From positions 1-64,000 of the forward strand of contig NZ_VZPP01000005.1 in assembly GCF_008801475.1 (NCBI RefSeq): a stretch of 64,000 bases of DNA. Reading direction: 5' to 3'. Shown here one piece after another: positions 27,202 through 36,418 of the stretch (its first letter is position 1; each line of letters starts with the position of its first letter). The notes beneath the pieces are model-generated. The model ran no database searches. It saw only the letters and a list, made by a program, of their open reading frames with translations, and was not told the DNA's origin. A program made the position numbers and the translations under genes. This DNA comes from Pseudomonas moorei (GTDB taxonomy: Bacteria > Pseudomonadota > Gammaproteobacteria > Pseudomonadales > Pseudomonadaceae).

Positions 27202-29091
27202 ATGAATAAAAACCTCCGATTCAGCCACAAGATCCTCATTGTGGCGTCGCTGATCGTGGTAGCCGCCTTCGCGCTATTCACGCTGTACAACGACTACCTC
27301 CAGCGCAACGCCATTCGCAAGGATCTGGAAAACAACCTCCATGAAATGGGCGACATGACGGCGGCCAACATCAAGAACTGGTTTGACGGTCGCACGTTGC
27401 TGGTTGAAAACCTGGCGCAAAACGCGGCCTTGAACCCACAGATGGCCAGCATCACCACGTTGATGGCACAGAAAACCCTGGTGTCGAGCTTCCCCAGTAC
27501 CTACGTCGGTACCGCAGCAGGCGAGTTCGCCATCCTGCCTGATGCGAAGATGCCGGATGGGTACGATGCTCGCACACGCCCCTGGTACAAGCTTGCCGAG
27601 GCCAGCAATACCGTCGCCATGACCGAGCCTTACGTCGAGATGGCCACTAACACGCTGGTGGTCTCCATGGTGGCGGCCATTCGCAAGTCAGGGCAGACCG
27701 TCGGCGTGGTCGGCGGTGATGTGAGCTTCGGTGCGCTGGTCGACATCATCGACAAACTGGATCTGAGCGGCGTGGGTTACGCCTTCATGGTCAGCTCCGA
27801 TGGCAAGGTGTTGGTCCACCCCGACAAAAACATGCAGATGAAGACCCTGAGCGACCTCTTCCCGCAGGGCACGCCACGGATCAACGGCGAGTTGACCGAA
27901 GTCCAGGCCAATGGCCAGACCCGCATCGTCACTTTCGCCCCGATCAAGGGCTTGCCTTCGGTGAACTGGTACATCGGCTTGTCCATCGACAAGGACAAGG
28001 CCTTTTCCAGGCTCAGTGAATTCCGCGCCTCGGCTGTGATTGCCACCGTGATCGCCGTAGTCTTCATCATTGCCCTGCTGGGCATGCTGATTCGTCTGCT
28101 GCTGCAACCTCTGCAGGCCATGAGCAAGGCTATGGAAGATATCGCCGAAGGTGAAGGCGACCTGACCAAGCGCCTGGTCATTCACACCCAGGACGAGTTC
28201 GGCATTCTCGGGAACGCCTTCAACCGCTTCGTGGAACGGATTCACACCTCGATCCGCGAAGTGTCGTCGGCCACCGAGCAGGTCAACGAAGTGGCCCTGC
28301 GTGTCGTGAGTGCATCGAACGCTTCGATGGCCAACTCCGACGAGCAGGTCAACCGTACCAGCAGCGTTGCCGCCGCGATCAATCAACTGGGGGCTGCCGC
28401 CCAGGAAATCGCACATAACGCCGCGCAAGCTTCGCAACACGCAAGCTCCGCTCGCCACTTGGCCGAAGAAGGCCAGCAAGTGGTCAATCGCAACATTGAG
28501 GCCATGAGCCGCCTCTCGGACCTGATCGTCACCTCCAGTTCGCACATCGAAACGCTGAACAGCAAGACCGTGAACATCGGTCAGATCCTCGAAGTGATCA
28601 CCAGCATCTCTCAGCAAACCAACCTGCTGGCGCTCAACGCGGCAATCGAAGCGGCGCGTGCAGGCGAGGCGGGACGTGGCTTTGCTGTGGTAGCTGACGA
28701 AGTTCGCAATCTGGCCCATCGCACCCAGGAATCGGCGCAGCAAGTGCAGAACATGATCGAGGAGCTGCAAATCGGCGCCCGTGAATCGGTCAATACGATG
28801 GGCGAAAGCCAACGCCATAGCCAGGACAGCGTGTCGATTGCCAATCAGGCGGGCGAGCGTCTGGGCAGCGTGACCCAGCGCATCGGAGAAATCGACGGGA
28901 TGAACCAGTCGGTGGCCACTGCCACTGAAGAGCAGACGGCCGTGGTTGACTCGATCAACATGGACATCAATGAGATCAACACGCTGAACCAGGAAGGCAT
29001 GGAGAACCTGCAATTCACCTTGCGCGCCTGCTCGGACCTGGAACAGCAGGCCAGCCGCTTGAAGCATTTGGTGGGCAGCTTCCGGATCTGA
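27202..29091 (+). CDS. Methyl-accepting chemotaxis protein with dCache_1 sensor (amino-acid type)
   Basis: The 629-residue chemoreceptor has an N-terminal helix (about 11-28), a periplasmic double-Cache domain (about 30-280), a second helix (about 284-305), a HAMP domain, and a cytoplasmic signalling domain with the invariant hairpin tip around '[20 protein letters not shown]'. The sensor shows the amine-binding pattern of amino-acid receptors: Y121, R126, W128, Y129, Y144 and D173 ('YDARTRPWY', 'EPYVE', 'VGGDVSF'). An amino acid or other amine is thus the likely ligand, as in the PctA/B/C receptors. The gene lies alone between the intact tRNA-Arg and its decayed partial copy. Confidence 0.9.
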   Translation: MNKNLRFSHKILIVASLIVVAAFALFTLYNDYLQRNAIRKDLENNLHEMGDMTAANIKNWFDGRTLLVENLAQNAALNPQMASITTLMAQKTLVSSFPSTYVGTAAGEFAILPDAKMPDGYDARTRPWYKLAEASNTVAMTEPYVEMATNTLVVSMVAAIRKSGQTVGVVGGDVSFGALVDIIDKLDLSGVGYAFMVSSDGKVLVHPDKNMQMKTLSDLFPQGTPRINGELTEVQANGQTRIVTFAPIKGLPSVNWYIGLSIDKDKAFSRLSEFRASAVIATVIAVVFIIALLGMLIRLLLQPLQAMSKAMEDIAEGEGDLTKRLVIHTQDEFGILGNAFNRFVERIHTSIREVSSATEQVNEVALRVVSASNASMANSDEQVNRTSSVAAAINQLGAAAQEIAHNAAQASQHASSARHLAEEGQQVVNRNIEAMSRLSDLIVTSSSHIETLNSKTVNIGQILEVITSISQQTNLLALNAAIEAARAGEAGRGFAVVADEVRNLAHRTQESAQQVQNMIEELQIGARESVNTMGESQRHSQDSVSIANQAGERLGSVTQRIGEIDGMNQSVATATEEQTAVVDSINMDINEINTLNQEGMENLQFTLRACSDLEQQASRLKHLVGSFRI

Positions 29092-29111
29092 TGAGTTCCA
29101 AGGACAACAAA

Positions 29112-29141
29112 AAAGCCCCAGACCTCGCGGTCTGGGGCTTT
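29112..29141. terminator. Bidirectional terminator between the chemoreceptor and tRNA-Arg
   Basis: The perfect 13-bp stem (aaagccccagacc / ggtctggggcttt, loop tcgc) has a T-run on the plus side and a longer one on the minus side. It can end the chemoreceptor mRNA (plus) and the tRNA-Arg precursor (minus). Confidence 0.92.
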
Positions 29142-29155
29142 CTCGTTCTTGCGTA

Positions 29156-29232
29156 TGGTGCACCAGGCGGGATTCGAACCCACGACCCCTGCCTTCGGAG
29201 GGCAGTACTCTATCCAGCTGAGCTACTGGTGC
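29156..29232 (-). tRNA. tRNA-Arg (anticodon CCG)
   Basis: Read on the minus strand, this 77-base gene folds as a cloverleaf. The acceptor GCACCAG pairs with CTGGTGC. The D-arm has AGCTCAGCTGGATAGAG. The anticodon stem CTGCC/GGCAG carries loop CTCCGAA, so the anticodon is CCG, reading arginine CGG codons. The T-arm has GGTTCGAATCC, and CCA is encoded at 29158-29156. A strong terminator lies just downstream. Confidence 0.96.
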
Positions 29233-29409
29233 AATGCGGGCGCCATGATACTCATATGCACCGCAGGCGTCCATGCTGCTGAATCGTCTGCGTTTTTCCA
29301 AAGCGTAACCTGTGTTTGCTACGTTGATCAGAAAAACGCAGCAAAAAAGTCGATTTCGTTCTTTTTTTCGAACGCCCTATTGTCCTTTACCCCCTTTGAT
29401 CCTAGGATT

Positions 29410-29427
29410 CGTTTGAGATTTCAAACG
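29410..29427 (+). promoter_or_regulatory. Inverted repeat in the gabD upstream region
   Basis: The gap 29233-29582 (350 bp) has no credible gene. It holds the perfect palindrome cgtttga-gatt-tcaaacg about 155 bp before gabD, in an AT-rich stretch. It may bind a regulator of the gabDT genes; nothing else in the gap stands out. Confidence 0.35.
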
Positions 29428-29582
29428 CTCTTGTCTGGGTGCTGAACCGCACGAATCCAATACGTGCGCTATTTATGTGCTTCAGCCCGGTGAATGATTT
29501 CCCTGACGGCAGCCTACTGAGGCGCCTTTCTACAATCATAATTTGCTCCGCATCCATTGCGGTGCTGTTAAGGAAAGCCGAC

Positions 29583-31025
29583 ATGCAGCTTAAAGACACC
29601 CAGTTGTTCCGCCAGCAAGCCTTCATCGATGGCGCTTGGGTTGATGCGGACAATGGTCAGACGATCAAGGTCAACAACCCGGCAACGGGCGAAATTCTGG
29701 GTACTGTGCCGAAGATGGGCGCTGCCGAAACCCGTCGTGCCATCGAAGCCGCTGACAAAGCGCTGCCGGCCTGGCGTGCACTGACCGCCAAAGAGCGTGC
29801 GGGCAAACTGCGTCGCTGGTTCGAACTGATGATCGAGAACCAGGACGACCTGGCTCGCCTGATGACTATGGAACAAGGCAAGCCATTGGCCGAAGCCAAG
29901 GGCGAAATCGTTTACGCCGCTTCCTTCATCGAGTGGTTCGCCGAAGAAGCCAAGCGCATCTACGGTGACGTGATTCCGGGCCACCAGCCAGACAAGCGCC
30001 TGATCGTGATCAAGCAGCCAATCGGCGTGACCGCTGCCATCACCCCGTGGAACTTCCCGGCCGCGATGATCACCCGTAAGGCCGGCCCGGCTCTGGCCGC
30101 CGGTTGCACCATGGTGCTCAAGCCTGCTTCGCAAACGCCGTTCTCCGCCTTCGCCCTGGCTGAACTGGCCCAGCGTGCCGGTATCCCGGCTGGCGTGTTC
30201 AGCGTGGTTTCCGGCAGCGCCGGCGACATCGGCACCGAGCTGACCAGCAACCCGATCGTGCGCAAATTGTCCTTCACCGGTTCGACCGAAATCGGTCGTC
30301 AACTGATGGCCGAATGCGCCAAGGACATCAAGAAAGTGTCCCTGGAACTGGGCGGCAACGCTCCGTTCATCGTGTTCGACGATGCGGACCTGGATAAGGC
30401 CGTCGAAGGCGCGATCATTTCCAAGTACCGCAACAACGGCCAGACCTGCGTCTGCGCCAACCGTCTGTACATCCAGGATGCGGTCTACGACGCCTTCGCC
30501 GAGAAGCTGAAAGTGGCTGTGGCCAAGCTGAAGATCGGCAACGGTCTGGAAGCCGGCACCACCACTGGCCCGCTGATCGACGAAAAAGCCGTGGCCAAGG
30601 TGCAGGAGCACATCGCTGACGCCGTTGCCAAAGGTGCCACCGTACTGTCCGGCGGCAAGCCGATGGAAGGTAACTTCTTCGAGCCGACCATCCTGACCAA
30701 CGTCCCGAACAACGCGGCCGTGGCCAAGGAAGAAACCTTCGGCCCATTGGCACCGCTGTTCCGCTTCAAAGACGAAGCCGATGTGATCGCGATGTCCAAC
30801 GACACCGAGTTCGGCCTGGCCTCGTACTTCTATGCGCGTGACCTGGGTCGAGTGTTCCGTGTGGCTGAAGCCCTGGAATACGGCATGGTCGGCGTCAACA
30901 CCGGGCTGATCTCCAACGAAGTCGCGCCGTTCGGCGGCATCAAGGCCTCGGGCCTGGGCCGTGAAGGCTCCAAGTACGGCATCGAAGATTACCTGGAAAT
31001 CAAATACCTCTGCCTGGGCATCTAA
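29583..31025 (+). CDS. gabD: Succinate-semialdehyde dehydrogenase, NADP+-dependent
   Basis: The 480-residue aldehyde dehydrogenase oxidises succinate semialdehyde to succinate, the last step of GABA degradation. Family marks are 'PWNFPAAMITRKAGPALAAG', the catalytic Glu in 'LELGGNAPF', and the catalytic Cys in 'NNGQTCVCANRLYIQ'. The second Cys two residues on is typical of GabD. The ATG at 29583 has an aaggaaag Shine-Dalgarno, so the upstream in-frame start at 29439 is not needed. gabT follows 183 bp downstream. Confidence 0.95.
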   Translation: MQLKDTQLFRQQAFIDGAWVDADNGQTIKVNNPATGEILGTVPKMGAAETRRAIEAADKALPAWRALTAKERAGKLRRWFELMIENQDDLARLMTMEQGKPLAEAKGEIVYAASFIEWFAEEAKRIYGDVIPGHQPDKRLIVIKQPIGVTAAITPWNFPAAMITRKAGPALAAGCTMVLKPASQTPFSAFALAELAQRAGIPAGVFSVVSGSAGDIGTELTSNPIVRKLSFTGSTEIGRQLMAECAKDIKKVSLELGGNAPFIVFDDADLDKAVEGAIISKYRNNGQTCVCANRLYIQDAVYDAFAEKLKVAVAKLKIGNGLEAGTTTGPLIDEKAVAKVQEHIADAVAKGATVLSGGKPMEGNFFEPTILTNVPNNAAVAKEETFGPLAPLFRFKDEADVIAMSNDTEFGLASYFYARDLGRVFRVAEALEYGMVGVNTGLISNEVAPFGGIKASGLGREGSKYGIEDYLEIKYLCLGI

Positions 31026-31208
31026 GCCCGGCAAGGCATTGCTTCAAACGCAAAGGGCACGAGAGCGCTGACCCTTTGCGTGCTTCAAACGGAATTTTCT
31101 CTGTGGCGGGGAACGCTGTGGCAGTCGATCATCGCATGCTGCCCTGGTTGCCTCCTCGCTGCTTAATCCTTGAATCACGCCGACCGATGAGCGGCGAATG
31201 AGGAATGT

Positions 31209-32489
31209 ATGAGCAAGACTAACGCTTCTTTGATGGCCCGCCGTACCGCTGCAGTTCCACGTGGCGTAGGCCAGATTCACCCGATCTTCGCCGAGTCCGC
31301 GAAGAACGCTACCGTGACCGACGTTGAAGGTCGCGAGTTCATCGACTTCGCCGGCGGTATCGCCGTGCTGAACACCGGCCACGTGCACCCGAAAATCATC
31401 GCTGCCGTGACCGAGCAACTGAACAAGCTGACCCACACCTGCTTCCAGGTACTGGCCTACGAGCCGTACGTGGAACTGTGCGAAAAAATCAACGCCAAGG
31501 TGCCGGGTGATTTCGCCAAGAAAACCCTGCTGGTCACCACCGGTTCCGAAGCCGTGGAAAACGCCGTGAAAATCGCTCGCGCCGCCACTGGCCGTGCCGG
31601 CGTGATCGCCTTCACCGGCGCTTACCACGGTCGCACCATGATGACCCTGGGCCTGACCGGTAAAGTCGTGCCTTACTCGGCCGGCATGGGCCTGATGCCA
31701 GGCGGCATCTTCCGCGCGCTGTACCCGAACGAACTGCATGGTGTGAGCATCGACGATTCGATCGCTTCCATCGAGCGCATCTTCAAGAACGACGCCGAGC
31801 CGAAAGACATCGCGGCCATCATCATCGAGCCTGTACAGGGTGAAGGTGGTTTCTACGTCGCGCCGAAAGAATTCATGAAGCGTCTGCGTGCCCTGTGCGA
31901 CCACCACGGTATCCTGCTGATCGCGGACGAAGTACAGACTGGCGCTGGCCGTACCGGTACGTTCTTCGCCATGGAACAGATGGGCGTTGCTGCCGACCTG
32001 ACCACCTTCGCCAAATCCATCGCCGGCGGTTTCCCGTTGGCCGGTGTGTGCGGCAAGGCCGAATACATGGACGCCATCGCTCCAGGCGGCCTGGGCGGCA
32101 CCTACGCCGGTAGCCCGATCGCTTGCGCCGCGGCCCTGGCCGTGATGGAAGTGTTCGAAGAAGAGCACCTGCTGGACCGCTGCAAGGCAGTTGGCGAGCG
32201 TCTGGTCACTGGCCTCAAGGCCATCCAGGCCAAGTACCCGTCGGTAATCGGCGAAGTCCGTGCCCTGGGCGCGATGATCGCTGTCGAGCTGTTCGAAAAC
32301 GGCGACAGCCACAAGCCGAACGCTGCCGCTGTGGCATCCGTTGTGGCCAAGGCTCGCGACAAAGGTCTGATCCTGCTGTCCTGCGGCACCTACGGCAACG
32401 TTTTGCGCGTCCTGGTACCGCTGACTGCGCCGGACGAGCAACTGGACAAAGGTCTGGCAATCATCGAAGAATGCTTCGCTGAACTCTGA
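31209..32489 (+). CDS. gabT: 4-aminobutyrate--2-oxoglutarate aminotransferase
   Basis: This 426-residue class III, PLP-dependent transaminase converts GABA and 2-oxoglutarate to succinate semialdehyde and glutamate. It shows 'EFIDFAGGIAVLNTGHVHPK', the phosphate-binding 'TTGSEAVENAVKIARAATGR', 'GAYHGRT', the cofactor Asp in 'LLIADEVQTGAGRTG', and the Schiff-base Lys in 'TFAKSIAGGFPL'. Its product is the substrate of gabD. The gene ends in a strong terminator. Confidence 0.95.
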   Translation: MSKTNASLMARRTAAVPRGVGQIHPIFAESAKNATVTDVEGREFIDFAGGIAVLNTGHVHPKIIAAVTEQLNKLTHTCFQVLAYEPYVELCEKINAKVPGDFAKKTLLVTTGSEAVENAVKIARAATGRAGVIAFTGAYHGRTMMTLGLTGKVVPYSAGMGLMPGGIFRALYPNELHGVSIDDSIASIERIFKNDAEPKDIAAIIIEPVQGEGGFYVAPKEFMKRLRALCDHHGILLIADEVQTGAGRTGTFFAMEQMGVAADLTTFAKSIAGGFPLAGVCGKAEYMDAIAPGGLGGTYAGSPIACAAALAVMEVFEEEHLLDRCKAVGERLVTGLKAIQAKYPSVIGEVRALGAMIAVELFENGDSHKPNAAAVASVVAKARDKGLILLSCGTYGNVLRVLVPLTAPDEQLDKGLAIIEECFAEL

Positions 32490-32512
32490 TCGCCAGGTGT
32501 GACCTGATCGAC

Positions 32513-32538
32513 AAAAAACCCGCTTCGGCGGGTTTTTT
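32513..32538. terminator. Terminator after gabT
   Basis: An 11-bp perfect stem (aaaaaacccgc / gcgggtttttt, loop ttcg) with A- and T-runs could work in both directions. Confidence 0.93.
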
Positions 32539-32625
32539 CATACCTGCCAGAACAGATACGACGTATTGCTACTATTTCGAAGGAGCGGCATTGGATAAGG
32601 TTCGAGCATTGCCAGGGAGAGCTGT

Positions 32626-33840
32626 ATGACAACTGTCATTTTACCCGCGGTTCCGAGAGTGCTGATTGCCGAGGCCGATCCCTGGTCCCGTGATCTGCTC
32701 AAGGAAGTGTTGTTGAACGTACGCTGTGACGCACGACTGGATCTGTGTGCCGACGGCCAGCAGGCGCTGGAGCTGCTGGCGGCCAATCCGTACGACCTGG
32801 TGATCGCCGACTGGGAACTGCCCGGTGTCGATGGCCTCAATGTGTTGCGCAGTATTCGCCAGCGCAAACGCAATCCTCCATTGCCATTCATCCTGATGAG
32901 CAGTCGCAACGACAGCGCCAGCGTACGCGAGGCTTTGCCGCTGGCGCCCACCGCCTACCTGACCAAACCCCTGAACATGGAGAGCCTGACCCAGCGCTTG
33001 CAGGGGTTGCTGCTCAACGCCGGGGAAGAGGTGTCGTGCGAAGTGCCGGCGCTGGCACCGGGCATGACCTTGTCCGTATTCCTGGAGCGCCGTCGCGAAC
33101 TGGCCGAGGGCGCGCCGCTCATGACCGACGTGCAGCTGGCGGTCAAGCGAAGCCTCAATCCTGATGGTCTGGATCTGACGGCGCTGGAAGACGAGATCCG
33201 CACGGACCCGCAGGTCACCGCCGTGCTGATCGCCGCCGCCAATAGCGCGGCCCAGCACCATGGTGCGGGCGTGCAAACCTTGGCTCAGGCGTTGCACCGA
33301 CTGGGCACCGGACAAAGCATGAACCTGATTCTCGGGCTGGCCCTCAAGCGCAGTGCACGGCTCAGTGACCCGTCTCTGGCGGACTATGCCGAGCGTTATT
33401 GGGACTTGTCATTGCACACCGCCGAATACGCGCGAACACTGGCGCGCCTGCTCGATCTGGATCAGGCGCGGTGTTATTGCGCCGGTATGTTGCATCGACT
33501 CGGCGATCTGGCGTTGTTGCGCTGTTTGCAGGAGTGGAAGCAGGGCGGTGGCGAACTGGACGACCAGGAGGCGGTCGGGGAGGCGCTGGCCGAATTCAGT
33601 GCGGCCTACGGATCGGCGCTGCGCACCCGCTGGCGGCTGCCGCTGGAGCTGCGAGAGCTGATTGCGGCGACCTACCAGCTCGGTGGTGGGGTCTACTCCC
33701 GCGAAGCACTGGTGATGAATATGGCGGCACAGCTGGCGCGCCTGAGCGAGCATGAGGGGCTTGAGGACCTGGCCAGGAGCCGGACGGCGCGCTTGCTCAA
33801 GATCGGCTTGCCGGAGTTGGTGCGTCTGCGCAAGAAATAA
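32626..33840 (+). CDS. Response-regulator receiver fused to an HDOD domain
   Basis: The 404-residue cytoplasmic protein starts with a receiver domain (residues about 10-130; likely phosphoacceptor D62 in 'VIADWELPG', signal residues 'MSS' and the Lys of 'LTKPL'). An HDOD domain follows at about 150-380 ('EDEIRTDPQVTAVLIAAANS', 'ALHRLGTGQSMNLILGLAL', 'CAGMLHRLGDLALL'). HDOD proteins are found in signalling and in control of motility or nucleotide second messengers. No histidine kinase lies beside it. It converges with a diguanylate cyclase gene 33 bp away. Confidence 0.85.
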   Translation: MTTVILPAVPRVLIAEADPWSRDLLKEVLLNVRCDARLDLCADGQQALELLAANPYDLVIADWELPGVDGLNVLRSIRQRKRNPPLPFILMSSRNDSASVREALPLAPTAYLTKPLNMESLTQRLQGLLLNAGEEVSCEVPALAPGMTLSVFLERRRELAEGAPLMTDVQLAVKRSLNPDGLDLTALEDEIRTDPQVTAVLIAAANSAAQHHGAGVQTLAQALHRLGTGQSMNLILGLALKRSARLSDPSLADYAERYWDLSLHTAEYARTLARLLDLDQARCYCAGMLHRLGDLALLRCLQEWKQGGGELDDQEAVGEALAEFSAAYGSALRTRWRLPLELRELIAATYQLGGGVYSREALVMNMAAQLARLSEHEGLEDLARSRTARLLKIGLPELVRLRKK

Positions 33841-33873
33841 GGCTTTACCCACCGAGGGTTTGCGTTGGGGCGT

Positions 33874-34863
33874 TCAGGCCGGCACTATCCGGTTCTTGCC
33901 CTCACGCTTGGCCTGATACATCGCCGCGTCCGCGCGGGCAAACAGGCTGTCCACGTTTTCGTCCCCGGCGATCAGGCTGGTCAGCCCCTGGCTGACGGTG
34001 ATGCCAAAGGTCTGGCCGTCATGCTTGAAGCTCAAACGCTGGATCTCCCGTTGCAGTCGCTCGGCCACTTGCAGGGCCATGTCTGGCGTGCAGCCCGGGA
34101 ACACTGCGGCAAATTCCTCACCGCCAATGCGCCCGAACAGGTCGCCACGGCGTAACGCCGCACGTCCGCTCTCGGCGATGCGTTGCAGTACGGTGTCGCC
34201 TTCCTGGTGACCGTAGGTGTCGTTGATCACTTTGAAGTCATCGATATCTAGCATCAGGAACGACAGCGGCGTGCCCTGTTGCAGCGCCTTTTCGAATTCC
34301 TGATGAGCGCTTTCGAAGAAGTGCCGACGATTGCTGCTTTGGGTCAGGGCGTCGGTGGTCGCCAGGCGTTGAAGCTCGGTTTCCATCTGCTTCTTGTCGG
34401 TGATGTCTTCAGCGATGCCGACAATGATCACTGGCTGTCCCGGCTCGGCCTGGCGATTGATGAAGCATTTGTCGCTGAGCCAGCGAACCTGGCCGTCGGC
34501 GGCGATGATCCGGTATTCGCGGTTTTCGATCGCGCCTTTTTCCAGCACGTCCGCCAGGCTGCGCTCGGCATATTCCAGATCGTCGGGGTAGATACTGTCG
34601 CGCCACTGGTTGTAATCGGACAGCAGCAGGTCGGCGGAGCGCCCGAAAATCCGCTCATAGGCCGGGCTGACGTACAGCACCTGGCGGGTTTCCCAGTTGA
34701 ATGCCCAGAGCACGGCATTGACGCTCACCAGCAGGGTGCGGAACAACTGTTCGCGTTCGCTCAGTCGCGCCACTTCACCTTGAGCGTGCATCAGTGCCAG
34801 CAGGGTTTGCGCAGTCTCGGGCCACTGCGAAGGGGATGAGTCTTGTTGGTTTTTAATGACCAT
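33874..34863 (-). CDS. PAS-GGDEF diguanylate cyclase
   Basis: The 329-residue protein has a PAS/PAC sensor (about residues 38-160, 'VLYVSPAYERIFGRS', 'YRIIAADGQVRWLSDK') and a GGDEF domain whose active site reads GGEEF (247-251), a functional variant. The inhibitory I-site RxxD (R238-D241) sits five residues before it, so it is probably active and product-inhibited. It makes c-di-GMP, the signal that keeps LapA on the cell surface in this genus. There is no membrane segment. The ATG at 34863 is chosen; the upstream frame to 34977 has no domain content. Confidence 0.9.
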   Translation of the reverse strand: MVIKNQQDSSPSQWPETAQTLLALMHAQGEVARLSEREQLFRTLLVSVNAVLWAFNWETRQVLYVSPAYERIFGRSADLLLSDYNQWRDSIYPDDLEYAERSLADVLEKGAIENREYRIIAADGQVRWLSDKCFINRQAEPGQPVIIVGIAEDITDKKQMETELQRLATTDALTQSSNRRHFFESAHQEFEKALQQGTPLSFLMLDIDDFKVINDTYGHQEGDTVLQRIAESGRAALRRGDLFGRIGGEEFAAVFPGCTPDMALQVAERLQREIQRLSFKHDGQTFGITVSQGLTSLIAGDENVDSLFARADAAMYQAKREGKNRIVPA

Positions 34864-34977
34864 GGGAACAAATCTCAAAGGGTGTGCACCGCTCTGGATT
34901 CGAAAGCGGCCACAACGAAGCCCGCCTGGGTGGCGAAGTGTCTTTGAGAGGGAGGATTTGAAGCGAAGTTCCCGCAT

Positions 34978-35097
34978 TTTGTGGCGAGGGAGCTTGCTCC
35001 CGCTGGGCGGTATCGGCGACGCGTTTTATTCGATTAAAACGCGTCGCCGATTATGCGTCTGCTGCGCAGCCGCGCGGGAGCGAGCTCCCTCGCCACA
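34978..35097. repeat. Nested palindrome REP pair
   Basis: An outer inverted pair ('gtggcgagggagcttgctcc' at about 34980 facing 'ggagcgagctccctcgccac' at about 35096) encloses an inner perfect 15-bp inverted repeat (cggcgacgcgtttta / taaaacgcgtcgccg, about 35014-35049). It lies between the upstream side of the diguanylate cyclase gene and the end of desA, both on the minus strand. Confidence 0.8.
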
Positions 35098-35098
35098 G

Positions 35099-36283
35099 TC
35101 AGGCAGCGGTCGGACGCAGGGAGTAGGTTTTGAGCTGGTTGGCGAAGTCACGCAGGGATTGAATCCCGCTGGCTTCGGCTTCGTGTACCCAATCCTTGAT
35201 GGCGGCCAGCATGTCGTGACCATTTGAGCTGGTCTTGACCCAGATCTGCTGCAAGGCCAGGCGTTTCTCGTAAATTACCTTCAGTGCCTGGCTGTGCTCG
35301 AGCATGGTCTGGATGCGGACATGGTGTTTGTCGTCCAGCAGGCTGGTTTCACGCGAGAGCAACCGCTTGGCGCGGTGGAACTGGTGACGGACCGAGTGAT
35401 CGACCTTTTCCAGCTCCTGCTTGACCAGCGGCCCGATCACCAATTTGCGGTACTGGGCCATGATCTGGAAGCGGTTGTTGAGGATCGCCATGGCGGTGTC
35501 CATGTCCAGGTTGCCTTTGCCTTCGACACGATGGGCAATCGGCGCAACCCGCTGGACCTTGGCCAGGCGCAGGAAGCTGAACACTTGAATCCAGGCCCAG
35601 CCCAGATCGAATTCCCACTTCTTCACCGACAGTTTTGCCGAGTTAGGGTAGGTGTGATGGTTGTTATGCAGTTCTTCACCGCCGATCAGGATGCCCCAGG
35701 GCACCAGATTGGTCGCCGCGTCACGGCATTCGAAGTTGCGGTAGCCGATGGCATGGCCCAGGCCATTGACCACACCGGCGGCCCACACCGGGATCCACAT
35801 CATCTGGATGGCCCAGATGGTGATGCCGATGGTGCCGAACAGCAGCAGGTCGATGACGGCCATGATCGCCACACCCAGCAGCGGGAAGGGGGTATAGAGG
35901 TGGCGTTCGATCCAGTCTTCAGGGCAGTTCTTGCCGTAGATGCGCAGGGTCTCGGGGTTTTCCGCTTCGGCGCGGTACAGCTCGGCGCCCTTGCGCAGAA
36001 CGGTGGACAGACCCTTGATGACCGGGCTGTGCGGGTCATCCTCGGTTTCGCATTTGGCGTGGTGCTTGCGGTGGATGGCGGTCCACTCGCGGGTGTTCTG
36101 CGCGGTGGTCAGCCACAGCCAGAAACGGAAAAAGTGCTTCAGGCCGGCATTCAACTCAAGCGAGCGATGGGCTGAGTAACGGTGCAGATAGACCGTGACG
36201 CCGACGATTGTCACGTGGGTCATCAGCAGGGTGACTGCCACCAGTGACCAGGGCGACAAGCCGAGAAAACCTTCGTACCACAT
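35099..36283 (-). CDS. desA: DesA, delta-9 acyl-lipid fatty-acid desaturase
   Basis: This 394-residue integral membrane di-iron desaturase introduces a cis double bond into membrane-lipid acyl chains, adjusting fluidity. The histidine boxes are HRYSAH (34-39), HRKHH (71-75) and HNNHH ('EELHNNHHTYPN'), between four hydrophobic helices. The C-terminal third is a soluble extension ('MAQYRKLVIGPLVKQELEKV'). It lies next to a GGDEF-EAL gene and sbp-cysTWA, matching from memory the P. aeruginosa PA0286 neighbourhood. It is transcribed divergently from the GGDEF-EAL gene. Confidence 0.92.
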   Translation of the reverse strand: MWYEGFLGLSPWSLVAVTLLMTHVTIVGVTVYLHRYSAHRSLELNAGLKHFFRFWLWLTTAQNTREWTAIHRKHHAKCETEDDPHSPVIKGLSTVLRKGAELYRAEAENPETLRIYGKNCPEDWIERHLYTPFPLLGVAIMAVIDLLLFGTIGITIWAIQMMWIPVWAAGVVNGLGHAIGYRNFECRDAATNLVPWGILIGGEELHNNHHTYPNSAKLSVKKWEFDLGWAWIQVFSFLRLAKVQRVAPIAHRVEGKGNLDMDTAMAILNNRFQIMAQYRKLVIGPLVKQELEKVDHSVRHQFHRAKRLLSRETSLLDDKHHVRIQTMLEHSQALKVIYEKRLALQQIWVKTSSNGHDMLAAIKDWVHEAEASGIQSLRDFANQLKTYSLRPTAA

Positions 36284-36418
36284 AGGCTATAGGGCCCTCG
36301 ATAAAGAAAAAAACAGCCGGTGCATTATCACTAAGCCCACAGAGAAAACCAGTCGCCCTTTCAGATATGAGTGGCTGGATGTGTCTTTAACCTATAATCC
36401 CGTTTTTTGTATAGGGAC

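Noticed and set aside
27688..29301. 537-residue minus-strand frame over the chemoreceptor and tRNA-Arg
   Set aside because: It is antisense to a clear chemoreceptor gene and runs through the tRNA and its terminator, which a real gene would not.
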